Positions 28,251-38,925 are shown, counted from the first letter of the stretch. The stretch: 64,000 nt of DNA from RYN-122 sp963761655 (GCA_963761655.1 CAVXHI010000008.1:644130-708129); one strand, 5' to 3'. Translations and numbers: made by a program. The notes: a model not told the origin generated them from the sequence alone.

Positions 28251-29681
28251 GTGCCCCTGCACTCCCAGAACGGCGTCGACCCTGCTCCGCTCCTGCTCGA
28301 CGGCGCCGAGGTGCCCGGGCCCGAGGAGACGCTGGAGGTCCTGGACCCCCGCGACGACTCCCTCGTCGGACGCGTCCCGCTGTGCGGCCCCCCCGAGGTC
28401 GAGGCGGCGGTGGCCGGGGCGACCAAGGCGTTCGAGGTGTGGCGCCGGACGTCGCCCGGCGACCGCAGCGGGATGCTCAAGGCCGGGGCCCGCGCCCTGC
28501 GCGACCGCGTCGACGAGATCGCCGCGCTGCAGGCCCGCGAGGGCGGCAAGCCGCTCGGCGACAGCCGCGGCGGTGTCGAGGCCGGCATCGGGACCCTCGA
28601 GCAGTACGCCGAGCTGGCGCCGCTGCAGCGCGGCAAGGCGCTCCAGGGCGGCTACGACGCGTTCGACCTCATGGTCTGGGAGCCGCGCGGCGTCGCCGTC
28701 GTCCTGACGCCCTGGAACGACCCGGCCGCGATCGTGCTCCAGGGACTCGGCGGGGCGCTGGCGGCCGGCAACACCGTGGTGTTCAAGCCGTCGGAGCGCA
28801 CCCCCCTGTGCGGCGCGCTCATCGCGGGCATCCTGGCCGAGCACCTGCCGCCGGGCGTCCTGCAGGTCCTGCACGGCGACGGCCGCACCGGGGCGCTCCT
28901 CGTCGAGCACCCCGCCGTCGACGTCGCCTACCACGTGGGCAGCAGCGTCACGGGCCGCGCCATCGCCGAGGCCTGCGCCCGCACCGGCGCCCACGCGATC
29001 CTCGAGGGCGGCGGCAAGGACGCCTGCATCGTCGACGCCGGGGTCGACCCGGTCTGGGCCGCGGAGCAGGTCGCCCTCGGCGCCTTCGCCAACGCCGGCC
29101 AGATCTGCGTGTCGATCGAGCGGGTCTACGTCCACCAGGACGTCGCCGAGCCCTTCCTGGCCGCCCTCGTCGAGCGGGCCGGGGCCTTCGAGATCGGCCC
29201 GATGGTCGACCGGCGCCAGCGGGACGTCGTGGAGCAGCACGTCGCCGCGGCCGTCGCCGGCGGCGCCACGCTGCTGGCCGGCGGCGAGACACCGGACGGC
29301 CCCGGCGCGTTCTTCCCGCCGACCGTGCTGACCGGCTGCACCGACGACATGGACGTCATGTCCACCGAGACCTTCGGGCCGGTGGCGGCCGTCCGGGTCG
29401 TCGGCTCCTTCGACGAGGCCCTCGCGGCGGCCAAGCGGTCGACGTACGGGCTGGCGGCCACGGTCCTCACCCCGGACATGGCGCACGCGCAGGCCGCGGC
29501 CCGCGAGCTGCCCGTCGGCACGGTCAAGGTCAACGCCGCGTTCGGCGGGGCGCCCGGCGGCTCGGCCCACCCGCACCGCGGCAGCGGCCAGGGGATCGGC
29601 TACGGCCCGGAGCTGCTCGACGAGATGGCCCAGATCAAGGTCGTCCACTGGAGCCCTGCTCCGACCGTCCCGGGTCGCTGA
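28251..29681 (+). CDS. NAD(P)-dependent aldehyde dehydrogenase
   Basis: A 476-residue aldehyde dehydrogenase. Catalytic Cys286 (NAGQICVSIERV), general base Glu252 (AILEGGGKDACI) and oxyanion Asn156 (LTPWNDP) are present, with the NAD-binding Lys (VVFKPSERTP) and the C-terminal ETFGPVAAV motif. Substrate unknown; the GGGKD variant after the Glu is typical of the succinate-semialdehyde/benzaldehyde-type branch. GTG 28251 with GGAGG upstream. The 3' end overlaps the convergent flippase gene by 47 bases. Confidence 0.92.
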   Translation: MPLHSQNGVDPAPLLLDGAEVPGPEETLEVLDPRDDSLVGRVPLCGPPEVEAAVAGATKAFEVWRRTSPGDRSGMLKAGARALRDRVDEIAALQAREGGKPLGDSRGGVEAGIGTLEQYAELAPLQRGKALQGGYDAFDLMVWEPRGVAVVLTPWNDPAAIVLQGLGGALAAGNTVVFKPSERTPLCGALIAGILAEHLPPGVLQVLHGDGRTGALLVEHPAVDVAYHVGSSVTGRAIAEACARTGAHAILEGGGKDACIVDAGVDPVWAAEQVALGAFANAGQICVSIERVYVHQDVAEPFLAALVERAGAFEIGPMVDRRQRDVVEQHVAAAVAGGATLLAGGETPDGPGAFFPPTVLTGCTDDMDVMSTETFGPVAAVRVVGSFDEALAAAKRSTYGLAATVLTPDMAHAQAAARELPVGTVKVNAAFGGAPGGSAHPHRGSGQGIGYGPELLDEMAQIKVVHWSPAPTVPGR

Positions 29682-30855
29682 GCAGCCCGGCGGCAGCCAG
29701 CAGCAGCGCCACGACGACGGCGGGCAGCACCACGCCCGTCGTCGTCGTCGGTTGCAGGACCAGCACGACGACGGCCTCGGCGGCCAGGGCGACGACGACC
29801 AGCCGGCCGACGGCGGCGTCGTGCAGGGCGATGCCCCGGTAGACGAGCAGCTGCACGACGGCCAGCGTCGAGCCTTGCAGGACGAACAGCGGGGCCACGC
29901 CGGCGAGCGAGCGGTACTGCTCGCCGAAGGTCAGCCCGAGGACGGGCCCGCCGAGGGCCAGGCACCCGAGCACCTCGAGCACCCCGAGGCCGACGACGAC
30001 GAGCACGGCCCGGCGCAGCACCTCCCGCCCGCCGCTCAGGTCGGTCAGCCGCGGCAGGACCACGACCGCCACGACCTGCGGCAGCCAGAAGGCCGCCTTG
30101 CTGAGCACCGATCCGACGGCGTACCGACCCGACTCCGCCCGGGGCAGGGCGTGCCGGGCGAGCAGCAGGTCCAGGTTCGCCAGGGCCAGCAGGGCCAGCA
30201 GGGCGCCCCCGGCGACGAGCAGCTCCCGGGCGGGCGGCAGGACGGGGGCGGGACCGGCCGGCCCGGGCCGGAGCAGCAGCAGCCCGACCAGAGCAGCGAC
30301 CAGCGTGCCGGCGCTGAACCCGGCCAGCACCGACGCCGGCCCGCCCCCGAGGGCGAGCGGGACGAGGGCCAGCAGCTTGGCGAGCCCCTGCACGGCGATC
30401 CCCGTGGCGAGCGCCCCGAAGTGCTCGCGCCCCTGCAGCACCCCGAGCACCGCGGACAGCACTGCGAGGGGCAGCAGTCCGGCGGCGAGCCAGAGCGGGC
30501 CGGCCACGCCGACGTGCAGGAACCGGGCGAGCAGCGGTGCGAGCAGGGCCACGACCCCCGCCACGAGCGCGCCCACGCCGGCGCACCGGGCCAGCAGCGC
30601 GCGCTCCCGGGGCCCGGCCGGCTCGTCCGCCGGCCGCCGCGCCACCGACCGGGCGACCACGGCCTGCAGGGCCAGGGCCGGGACGGACGCGACGAGGAGC
30701 ACGCCGAGCAGGCTGGTCAGGGCGCCGTACTGCCCCGCCGGGAGCGCCCGCGACGCGGCGACGGCGAGGGCGTAGCCCGACAGGTTCAGCAGCGTGAGGG
30801 CAGGGGCGACCAGGCTGCCGCCGCGGGCCAGGGAGGCCGTCCCCGCTGCCTGCAC
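29635..30855 (-). CDS. Polysaccharide flippase (MOP/Wzx-like)
   Basis: A 406-residue membrane protein with about twelve hydrophobic helices of the lipopolysaccharide/polysaccharide exporter superfamily (start ARGGSLVAPALTLLNLSGYA; SRALPAGQYGALTSLLGVLL; ARHALPRAESGRYAVGSVLS). It would flip lipid-linked sugars across the membrane. GTG 30855 chosen. It is divergent from the AftD-like gene with 45 bases between starts, and its 3' end runs 47 bases into the aldehyde dehydrogenase gene. Confidence 0.85.
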   Translation of the reverse strand: MQAAGTASLARGGSLVAPALTLLNLSGYALAVAASRALPAGQYGALTSLLGVLLVASVPALALQAVVARSVARRPADEPAGPRERALLARCAGVGALVAGVVALLAPLLARFLHVGVAGPLWLAAGLLPLAVLSAVLGVLQGREHFGALATGIAVQGLAKLLALVPLALGGGPASVLAGFSAGTLVAALVGLLLLRPGPAGPAPVLPPARELLVAGGALLALLALANLDLLLARHALPRAESGRYAVGSVLSKAAFWLPQVVAVVVLPRLTDLSGGREVLRRAVLVVVGLGVLEVLGCLALGGPVLGLTFGEQYRSLAGVAPLFVLQGSTLAVVQLLVYRGIALHDAAVGRLVVVALAAEAVVVLVLQPTTTTGVVLPAVVVALLLAAAGLLSDPGRSEQGSSGRP

Positions 30856-30900
30856 GACCTCGAGCCTAGGGTTGTCCCGGTGCGCCAGGGAGAGGCAGGC

Positions 30901-33900
30901 GTGGCGACGGTCGTGCAGCGGGCGCGCCTCCTCGCCGTCTGCGCCGGACTGACCGCGGTCGCCCTGCAGCAGGCTCCGCGCCGGATCGTCGGGGACACCA
31001 AGGTCGACCTCGCGCTCGACCCGCTCCGCTTCCTCGGCCGGGTCCTGCACCTGTGGGACCCCGCCCGCGACTTCGGGCTGACCCAGAACCAGAGCTACGG
31101 CTACCTGTTCCCCATGGGCCCGTTCTTCGCGCTCGGCCGCGGCCTCGGCCTGCCGCCCTGGCTGGTCCAGCGGCTCTGGTGGGCGCTGCTGCTGTGCCTG
31201 GCCTGCGTCGGGATCGTCAAGCTGGCCGAGCGCCTGGGGATCGGCGACGAGCCGGCCCGCCTGGTGGGCGGCGTGGCCTTCGCGCTCTCGCCCCGGATGC
31301 TGTCCACCCTCGGGCCGATCTCGGTCGAGTCGCTGCCGTACTGCCTCGCCCCCTGGGTGCTGCTGCCGCTGGTCGGCCCCTCCTCGCCGCGCCGCGCCGC
31401 CGCCCGGTCCGGCGTCGCCGTCCTGTGCATGGGTGCCGTCAACGCCGCCGCCGTGCTGGCCGCGCTCCCGCCCGCGGCGCTCTGGCTGCTGACCCGTGCA
31501 CCCGGCCCGGCCCGGCGCCGCCTGGCCTCCTGGTGGGTCCTCGCCGTGCTGCTGGCCACCTGCTGGTGGGTCGTCCCGCTGGTGCTGCTCGGCCGCTACA
31601 GCCCGCCGTTCCTCGGCCTGATCGAGTCCGCGGCGACGACGACGTCGGTCACCTCCCTGGTCGAGGTGCTGCGCGGGACGTCGGACTGGGTCGGGTACGT
31701 CGGCCTCCCGCACGGCCCCAGCTGGCCGGCCGCCTGGACGCTCGTCACCCGTCCGGCGCTCATCGCCTACACGGTCCTGGTCCTCGCGGCCGCCGTCGCC
31801 GGCCTGCTCCGGCGCGACCTGCCCGAGCGGCGCTTCCTGGTCCTCTGCCTGGTCGCCGGGACCGCTGCGGTCACCGCCGGGCACGTCGGTCCGCTGGACG
31901 GTCCGCTCGCCGGGCAGCTCCGCGACCTGCTCGACGGCGTGCTCGCGCCGTTCCGCAACGTGCACAAGTTCGACGTCGTCCTGCGGCTGCCCCTCGTCCT
32001 GGGGCTGGTGCACCTGGTCGGCCGGCTCCGCGTCGCGGCCGGCTCCTCGGACCGCCCCGACCTGCTCCGGCCGCTGGTCGTCCTCGCCGCGGTGGCCGGC
32101 GTCGCCGGGGCGGCGCTGCCGGTGCTGACCGGGCTGGCACCGCGCGGGCCCTTCCTCGCCGAGCCGACCTGGGAGCGGCAGGCCGCGACCTGGCTCCGCG
32201 AGCACGACGACGGCGGGACCGCCCTGCTCGTGCCCGGCGCCCGGGCCCCGGACTTCGTCTGGGGCTCCCCGAACGACGAGCCCTTCCAGCAGCTCGCCAC
32301 CACGCCCTGGGCCGTCCGCAGCGCCGTCCCCCTCACGCCCGCCGGGACCGTCCGGGTGCTCGACGCCGTCGAGGAGCAGCTGGCGGCCGGCGTGCCGAGC
32401 CCGCTCCTGGCCGGGTTCCTCGCCCGGGCCGGCGTCACCCGCCTCGTCGTCCGCAACGACCTCGACGTCGCCCAGGCCGACAGCAGCAGCCCGCTGCTGG
32501 TGCACGCCGCCCTCGCGGGCTCCCCGGGCCTGGCGCGCGTGACGACGTTCGGCGCCGACCTCGGTGGGCCGAGCGAGGGCGTCCTCGACGACGAGGGCGT
32601 GCCCGCGTACGCCCCGATGGAGGTCTGGTCGGTGGGTCCCGCCCGGCCCCGCCTCACGGTGACGCCGGTGCAGGACGTCGTGCGCGTGGCAGGCGGTCCG
32701 GAGTCGCTGCTGCCCCTGGCCGGGGTGCTCGGCGGGCGGCCGGCCCTGCTGGGGCCCGAGGGCGCCACCGTCGTCGCGGACGGGCTCAAGCGGCACGAGG
32801 TCAGCGTGGGCCGCAGCCGGCAGGCGACGTCGGCGACCCTGACGGCCACCGAGCCGCTGCGCCTGGACGCGCCGCAGCCCGACTACCTGCCTCCCGGGAG
32901 CGCGGGCCGGCAGACCGTCGCCCGGTACGTCGGTGCCCGCGACGTCGTCGTCTCGTCCAGCGCGTCCGACGCCGGTGCGTACGGCGGTGCCCGTCCCGAG
33001 CACCTGCCCTACGCCGCCCTGGACGGCGACCGGCGCACCGCCTGGCGGGCCGACCCCTTCGCCGGCAGGACGTCGTCCTGGGCGGTGCTGCTGGACCGGC
33101 CGCTGCCGGTCGAGGGCCTGACCGTGCTGCTCGCGCCCGGGTCCGGACGGGCCCGGGTCGAGACCGACGCCGGGACCGCGGCGCCGGACCGGCTGGGGGA
33201 GCTGCGCGGGACGACCTCGCGGGTCACGGTCAGGGGGGACGCCTCCCTGGCCGTCGCCGAGGTGCGCCTGCCGGGCCTCGACGTCACCCGGACCCTGGAC
33301 GTCCCCGCCGTCGCCGGCAGCCCGACGGTGGTCCTGACCGAGGCGCCCGGGGCACGGTCGGCCTGCGTGCCGGACGGCGACGCGGTCCGGTGCCGGCAGG
33401 GGTCCGCGCTCGGCAGCGAGGAGCCGGTCCGGCTCGACCGGACCGTGCACCAGGGGACGCCCTCGCAGGACGCGGTCGGGGTGACGGCGGTCGCCCGGCC
33501 GGGCCCGGCCCTGTCCGCCCTGCTCGACCGCGGCACCGGCGCCCGCGTCACGTCGTCCAGCTCCGCCGTCGACGCGCCCGGCGGACGACCCGGGACCGTG
33601 CTCGACGGGGCGGCCGGGACCGGGTGGCGCGCGGCGCCCGGGGACGACGACCCCTCCCTGACGCTCACCTGGCCGACGCCGCAGACGATCACGCTCCGTC
33701 AGGCCCGTCCTGGACCCCTCCCTCGCGGCGTCGACGCCCACCGCGGTGACCCTCGTGGGCGACGACGGCGTGCCCCACGTCGCCGACGGGAGCGGCGGCG
33801 TCTTCACGGTGGAGCCGCTGCGGACCCGCCGGCTCACCGTGCACCTCGGCGTGGAGGAGTACGCCCGCAGCCGCGACCCCGTGACCGGCCTCCTGTCGCT

Positions 33901-34843
33901 GCTGCCCGTGGGGGTGTCCGAGCTCGAGGGGCTGCCGACCCGCGTCCCGCCCGCCCGGATCTCCCTGGCGTGCGGCCAGGGGCCGGAGCTGCGGGTCGGG
34001 GACGCCGTCGTGCGGACCCGGGCGGTCGTGCCGCGGCGGGTCCTCGAGCTCGAGCAGCCCTTCCCGGTGGTGCCCTGCGACCCCGGGCCGGTGCGGGTGG
34101 GGGAGGGCACCCGGGTGGTCGCGAGCCGGTCCGACGTCGCCCGTGCCGTCGGCGTCGTCCTCACCCCGGTCGGCGGAGCCCCCGTCGCCGGAGCCCCGGG
34201 TCCGGTCGCGCCGCTGCCCGGGGTCCGGACCCCGCGGTGGGACGCCACGGACCGGCTCGTCGCCCTGCCCGCACGTGCCGGTGAGGTCCTGCTGCAGGTG
34301 CACGAGAACACCAACCCGGGCTGGACGGCCACCCTCGGGGGACGACGCCTGCGGGCCGTCGTCGTCGACGGGTGGCAGCAGGGGTGGGTCGTCCCCGCGG
34401 GGACGGCCGGCACGGTCCACCTGGTGTTCGGGCCCGACCGGCTCTACCGGGCCGCGCTCGCCCTGGGCGTCCTGCCCGTGCTGCTGCTGCTCGTGCTGGC
34501 GCTGCGCCCCGGGCGTCCCGCGCCTGCGCCCGTCGAGGGCGGGGTCCGGCCCGGTGCCGTCGTCGTCGTCGTCGGGCTGCTCGTCCTCGTCGGCGGGCTG
34601 CCCGCGGCCGGGCTCGTGGTCCTCGCCGTCCTCGTGCCGCCGCGGTGGCGCGACCCGGCCGCCCCTGCGCTCCTGCTCGCCGCCGGCCTGCTGCTCGCCC
34701 TGCACCCCTGGACCGACCCGGACTACGCCGGCCGGGGCGCCGCGGCTCAGCTGCTCTGCCTGGCCGCCCTCGCCGTCGTCGCGGCGTCGCTCCTGCCGAC
34801 CCTGCGGGCCCGGCGCAGGACCGGCTCCTCCACCAGCCGGTAG
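30901..34843 (+). CDS. AftD-like alpha-(1->3)-arabinofuranosyltransferase; one frameshift
   Basis: A giant GT-C membrane glycosyltransferase of about 1313 residues in the family of mycobacterial AftD (DUF3367), which adds arabinofuranose to arabinogalactan/arabinan from a lipid-phosphate donor. The N-terminal half has about eleven helices with the GT-C Asp-containing loop after helix 1 (KVDLALDPLRFLGRVLHLWD) and FRNVHKFDVVLRLPL. The periplasmic half holds two discoidin-like carbohydrate-binding domains (AALDGDRRTAWRADPF; DGAAGTGWRAAP), then a lectin-like region (HENTNPGWTATLGG) and C-terminal helices. GTG 30901 has GGAGAGG upstream. One extra base near 33705 shifts the frame between TITLRQA and VLDPSLAAS. 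Its presence implies an arabinan-type wall or capsule polymer. Confidence 0.88.
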
Positions 34844-35955
34844 CTCACGGCCGCGGCGGCCAGGCTCACCAGCCAGGTGACCGCGAACATCCCGACCCAC
34901 GAGCCCTCGAACAGGTGGTCCTGGAACAGCGGGGCGACCGCCTCGAGCACCAGCAGGTGCCACAGGAACACGCCGTAGGACAGCTCCCCGAGCCGGCGCG
35001 CTGCCGGTCCGGCCAGGGCGGCCCGCACCGGGTCGCGGTCCTGCTCCCCGAGGACGAGCGGCAGGACCACCAGCAGCGCGACACCGAGGTACAGCAGGTT
35101 CTTCAGCACGAGGTCCCAGTGCGAGGACAGCTCGCCGGTGAGGTCGGTCGGGCCGGCCACCGGGGAGACCGCCACCGCGTAGAGCCCCGCGGCGAGCGCC
35201 CAGCAGGTCAGCGGGGACCGCGCGAGGTCCTGCAGGGCCCGGGCCCGGGGCGGCGCCTCGCCCCGCTGCAGCAGCACCTGGGCCAGGGCCAGCCCCATCC
35301 CGCCCGCGAACCAGTCGAGGTACCCGGGCAGCCACTGGTTGGCGTTCCTGCTGTCGAGCAGGCCCACCCGGTACGGCGCGAGCTGCCAGAGCACCGACAC
35401 GACCAGGCAGCCCGCCAGCACCGCCCACGGCCACGCGCCCCTCCGGCGCAGGACCAGGGCCGCCAGCAGGGGGAGCAGCAGGTAGAAGGCCGCCTCCGTG
35501 CACAGGCTCCACGTCTGGCTCAGGCCGATCCGCTCCCGCCCGAGGCCGTAGACCTGGGTGAGGGTCAGGTGCTGCAGCCAGGTCCGTGGCCCGCGCAGCC
35601 CCGCGTTCTCGGGCAGCAGCGCCAGACCGAGAGCCACGGCCAGCCAGTACGCCGGCAGGATCCGGGCCGCCCGCCGCAGCAGGTACGTGCCGGTGCGCGG
35701 CCGCGGGACACCGGACAGCGCCGCGACGGCGTAGGGGCGGAACAGCAGGAAGCCCGACAGGACGAAGAACAGGGCGACGCCGCTGTCCATCCGGGCGAGC
35801 GTCCCGCCGAACGGCCCGTGGTCGCTGCGGCCGGTGCGGAAGGCGACGTGCGTCGCGACCACGAACGCGGCGCCGAGCGCCCGGACGGCGTCCAGCCCGG
35901 GGAACCGGGGCTGGACGGCGCGGGCCGGCTGCGTGGCAGGCTCGGCCGGGTGCAC
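34747..35955 (-). CDS. Membrane acyltransferase (acyltransferase-3 / OafA family)
   Basis: A 402-residue integral membrane O-acyltransferase. RFPGLDAVRALGAAFVVATH contains the conserved Arg and the catalytic-region His; GVALFFVLSGFLLFRPYA and SYGVFLWHLLVLEAV are also family blocks, and the last helix ends SYRLVEEPVLRRARR. It acylates sugar polymers or lipids at the membrane. GTG 35955 shares the palindrome GTGCAC with the start of the divergent gene. Its 3' end overlaps the AftD-like gene by 97 bases on the other strand. Confidence 0.88.
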   Translation of the reverse strand: MHPAEPATQPARAVQPRFPGLDAVRALGAAFVVATHVAFRTGRSDHGPFGGTLARMDSGVALFFVLSGFLLFRPYAVAALSGVPRPRTGTYLLRRAARILPAYWLAVALGLALLPENAGLRGPRTWLQHLTLTQVYGLGRERIGLSQTWSLCTEAAFYLLLPLLAALVLRRRGAWPWAVLAGCLVVSVLWQLAPYRVGLLDSRNANQWLPGYLDWFAGGMGLALAQVLLQRGEAPPRARALQDLARSPLTCWALAAGLYAVAVSPVAGPTDLTGELSSHWDLVLKNLLYLGVALLVVLPLVLGEQDRDPVRAALAGPAARRLGELSYGVFLWHLLVLEAVAPLFQDHLFEGSWVGMFAVTWLVSLAAAAVSYRLVEEPVLRRARRVGRSDAATTARAARQSS

Positions 35956-37701
35956 CGCGACGACGCTACGTCGAGCCGTGCCCTCGGACCCGTGGTCGGA
36001 CTGGCGCTGGCCGTCCTCGCCCTCGGGCCGCTGCTGGGATCGCGCGGCTACGTGCTCGTGCTCGACATGGTGTTCCTGCCGTCGCCCCCGCTGTCGCGCG
36101 GCCTGCTCGGGCTGTCCTCCGCGGTGCCCCGCGCGGTGCCCAGCGACCTCGTGGCCGCGCTCGCCTCCCGGCTGCTGCCCGGCGACGTCGCCCAGAAGGT
36201 GCTGCTGGTGGCCGTGCTCGTGGCGGCGGCCGCGGGCGGGGCGCGGCTGCTGCAGGGCCGGACGGCCACGGCCCGGGCGACGGCGGCGGTGCTCCTCGCC
36301 TGGAACCCCTACGTCGCCGAGCGCCTGGCCCTCGGCCAGTGGGCGGTGCTCGTCGGGTACGCGGCCCTGCCCTGGGTCGTCGTCGCGGCTGCCCGGCTCC
36401 GGGCGGGCAAGCGGGCCTGGGCGCCGCTGACCCTCGCGCTCGCCGCGTCCGCGGTCACCCCGACGGGCGGGCTGGTGGCGCTGGCCGTCCTGCTCTGCGT
36501 GCTGCTCCCGGCCTGGCGGGTCGCGGTCCCGGCGGCCGCCCTCGCGCTGGTGCTGGACGGGCCGTGGCTGGTGCCCGCCCTGCTCCGGCCCGGCGGGCTG
36601 CCACCGGGGGTGGCGGGCCTCGACGCCTTCGCCGCCCGCGCCGACACCCCCCTGGGGCTGCTGGGCAGCGTGCTGAGCCTCGGGGGGGTCTGGAACGCCC
36701 GGGCCGTCCCCGTGGGCCGGGACGCCGCCGGGCTGGTGCCCGGGACCGTCCTCGTCCTGCTGCTCGTCGCGGGCGGCGTCGTCCTGCTGCTGCGCGGACG
36801 GGCCGCGTCCCTGTCCCCCGGGCCGGCCCGCGGGCTGGTCGTCGCGGCCGGGCTGTCCGTCGTCGTCGCCGTCGCGGGGGCGACGCCCGGGTTGCGGGAC
36901 GTCCTGCGCGAGCTCGTCCTGCACGTCCCCGCCGCCGCCCTGCTGCGCGACGGCAGCCGGCACCTCGCCCCGCTGGCCGTCCTCGAGGCCGCCGCCCTCG
37001 GCCTGGCCGTCGAGGCCCTCACCGCGCGGCTGCCCACCCCCGTCCGGCGCCTCGCCCCTGCGGCCGCCCTGGTGCCGGTGGCCCTGCTGCCCGGCCTCGC
37101 CCTCGGCCTGCACGGCACGCTCGGGACCGCGCAGTACCCGGACGCCTGGGGACGCGCCCGCGCGGCGGTCGCCGCAGACTCCGAGCCCGGGGCGCTGCTG
37201 TCCCTGCCGTGGTCGGCCTACCGGGCTCCCGCGTGGAACGGGCGCCGCACGGTCCTCGACCCCGCCTTGAAGGCCTTCGCCCGACGGGTCGTCGCCGACG
37301 ACGCCCTCCGGGTCGGCACCCGGGTCGTCCCGGGGGAGGACCCGCTGGCGGCCCGGCTGGCGCCGCTCGCGACCGGGGCGGGGCCCCTCGTGGAGCCGGC
37401 CCGGGCGGCGGGCGTCCGGTGGGTCCTCGTGCAGCACGACGCCGGCGGCCCGGAGGTCCCCGACGACCGCCTGGAGGGGGCCGAGCGGGTGGTCGACGCC
37501 CCCTCCCTGACGCTCTGGCGGTTGCCGCGCCCGGCTGCCCTGCCGGCCGAGGGGCCGCCGGCCGGGCCGGTGGTGGCGGCAGACGTCCTCGCGCTGCTCG
37601 CCCTGCTCGTCGGGGTCGGGCTCAGTCGACGAGCGCGGGCAGCGGCTGCTCCTCGCGCGGCCGCGGGAGGTCCAGCTCCGGGCGCGCCGCCGTCCCCGTG
37701 A
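35950..37701 (+). CDS. GT-C-like polytopic membrane protein
   Basis: A 583-residue membrane protein with ten or more helices and a C-terminal soluble segment. LLAWNPYVAERLALGQWAVL followed by GYAALPWVVVAAARL is typical of uncharacterised actinobacterial GT-C-like membrane proteins; the Asp in YVLVLDMVFLP after helix 1 sits where GT-C enzymes keep a catalytic acid. The pattern DGSRHLAPLAVLE precedes the last helices and SLPWSAYRAPAWNGRRTVLD begins the soluble part. A glycosyltransferase or sugar-polymer role is inferred from the neighbours. GTG 35950 is chosen; GTG 35992 is possible. The 3' end overlaps the GT4 gene by 80 bases. Confidence 0.75.
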   Translation: MHRDDATSSRALGPVVGLALAVLALGPLLGSRGYVLVLDMVFLPSPPLSRGLLGLSSAVPRAVPSDLVAALASRLLPGDVAQKVLLVAVLVAAAAGGARLLQGRTATARATAAVLLAWNPYVAERLALGQWAVLVGYAALPWVVVAAARLRAGKRAWAPLTLALAASAVTPTGGLVALAVLLCVLLPAWRVAVPAAALALVLDGPWLVPALLRPGGLPPGVAGLDAFAARADTPLGLLGSVLSLGGVWNARAVPVGRDAAGLVPGTVLVLLLVAGGVVLLLRGRAASLSPGPARGLVVAAGLSVVVAVAGATPGLRDVLRELVLHVPAAALLRDGSRHLAPLAVLEAAALGLAVEALTARLPTPVRRLAPAAALVPVALLPGLALGLHGTLGTAQYPDAWGRARAAVAADSEPGALLSLPWSAYRAPAWNGRRTVLDPALKAFARRVVADDALRVGTRVVPGEDPLAARLAPLATGAGPLVEPARAAGVRWVLVQHDAGGPEVPDDRLEGAERVVDAPSLTLWRLPRPAALPAEGPPAGPVVAADVLALLALLVGVGLSRRARAAAAPRAAAGGPAPGAPPSP

Positions 37702-38817
37702 CCTCCGCCAGCACGGCGGCGAAGGCGTCGACCGTGCCGTCCCAGGTGAACCGCGCGGCGTGCTCCCGCGCAGCGGCGCCGGTCCGGGCCCGCAGGGCGT
37801 CGTCGAGCAGGAGGCGGCGCAGGGCGGCGGTGAAGGCGGCCTCGTCGTCGTCGCAGAGCAGGCCGGTCCGTCCGTCGAGGACCGACTCGGCCAGGCCGCC
37901 CGCGCTGCGGTAGGCCACCGTCGGGGTGCCGTGGGCGGCCGCCTCGACGGCGCACAGCCCCCAGCCCTCCTTGACCGACGGGGTGGCGCAGACCCAGGCC
38001 CGGCCCAGCAGCGCGTGCTTGGTGGCCTCGTCGACGTGACCGGTCAGGCGGACGGCGTCCTGCATCCCGAGCCGGGCGACCTCGGCGCGGAGCTCGTCCT
38101 CCCACCAGCCCGACCCGACGACGGTCAGCGTGAGGTCGGGCAGCTCGCGGCGCAGCGCGGCCACGGCCCGGACGGCGTGCTCGACCCGCTTGTGCGGCAC
38201 CAGCCGGCCCAGGACGAGCACCTCGGGCGTGGCCGACCGGCGTCGCCCCCGCCAGCGGTGCCGGCGTCCCGTTGTGCGCGACGCCGACGTCCTCCCGCCG
38301 GACGCCGAGCGCGACGAGGTCGTCGCGGCTCTGCTCGCTCACGGTGACGTAGCGGCAGCCGCGGTACAGCCGGGGGGCGAGCCGCGACTCGACCGCCCAG
38401 CCGACGCGGGCCGCCACCGGCCCCAGCACGATCGGCCACTGCTCGCGGTGCACGTGGTGGCAGAGCACGACGACCGGCACCCGGGTGGCCAGGCGCGACA
38501 GGAACGGCATCCCGTTCTGCACGTCCACGACGACGTCGAACCGCCCGAGGCGCCCGGACAGCAGCCGCAGCAGGGCCCGCGGGTAGACGCCGGAGCGGCC
38601 CCCGGCCCGCAGCACGCGGTAGCCGTCGCGCCGCTCCTCCGCGCGCGGACCCCGGGTACCGGGCGGTGAGCAGGACGACGTCGTGCCCGCGGGCGGCGAG
38701 CCCGGCGGCCACCTGCTCGACGTAGAGCTCCGAGCCCCCGCCCTCGGGATGACCGCTGTCGCGCCAGTTCAGCAGCGCGACCCGCAGCGGGCGGTCCGGG
38801 GGAGCGGAGCGGTGCAC
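37622..38817 (-). CDS. GT4-family glycosyltransferase, broken by two indels
   Basis: A GT-B fold glycosyltransferase of about 398 residues. Frame 1 gives the N-terminus (RVALLNWRDSGHPEGGGSEL; YVEQVAAGLAARGHDVVLLT), frame 2 the middle (VVVDVQNGMPFLSRLATRVP; VLCHHVHREQWPIVLGPVAA; VSEQSRDDLVALG), frame 3 the donor-binding half (LVLGRLVPHKRVEHAVRAVA; SVKEGWGLCAVEAAAHGTPT, with the EX7E motif). Each change needs removal of one extra base, near 38647 and 38230. All motifs survive, so sequence error is likelier than decay. GTG 38817. It overlaps the convergent membrane-protein gene by 80 bases and is divergent from the methyltransferase at 38926. Confidence 0.85.
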
Positions 38818-38925
38818 AGGAGCCCTTCGTCGGTCGCCGGACGGCCCGGCAGCGTGAACGGCGTCACAGTAGACGCCGCGCAGGGGCAGGAACGGGACGC
38901 CGCACCCGAGCCCTAGCGTGCCTGC

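Noticed and set aside
29635..34413. One 1592-residue minus-strand protein ending in the flippase
   Set aside because: Only the last 406 residues resemble a protein (flippase); the rest is antisense to the AftD-like gene.
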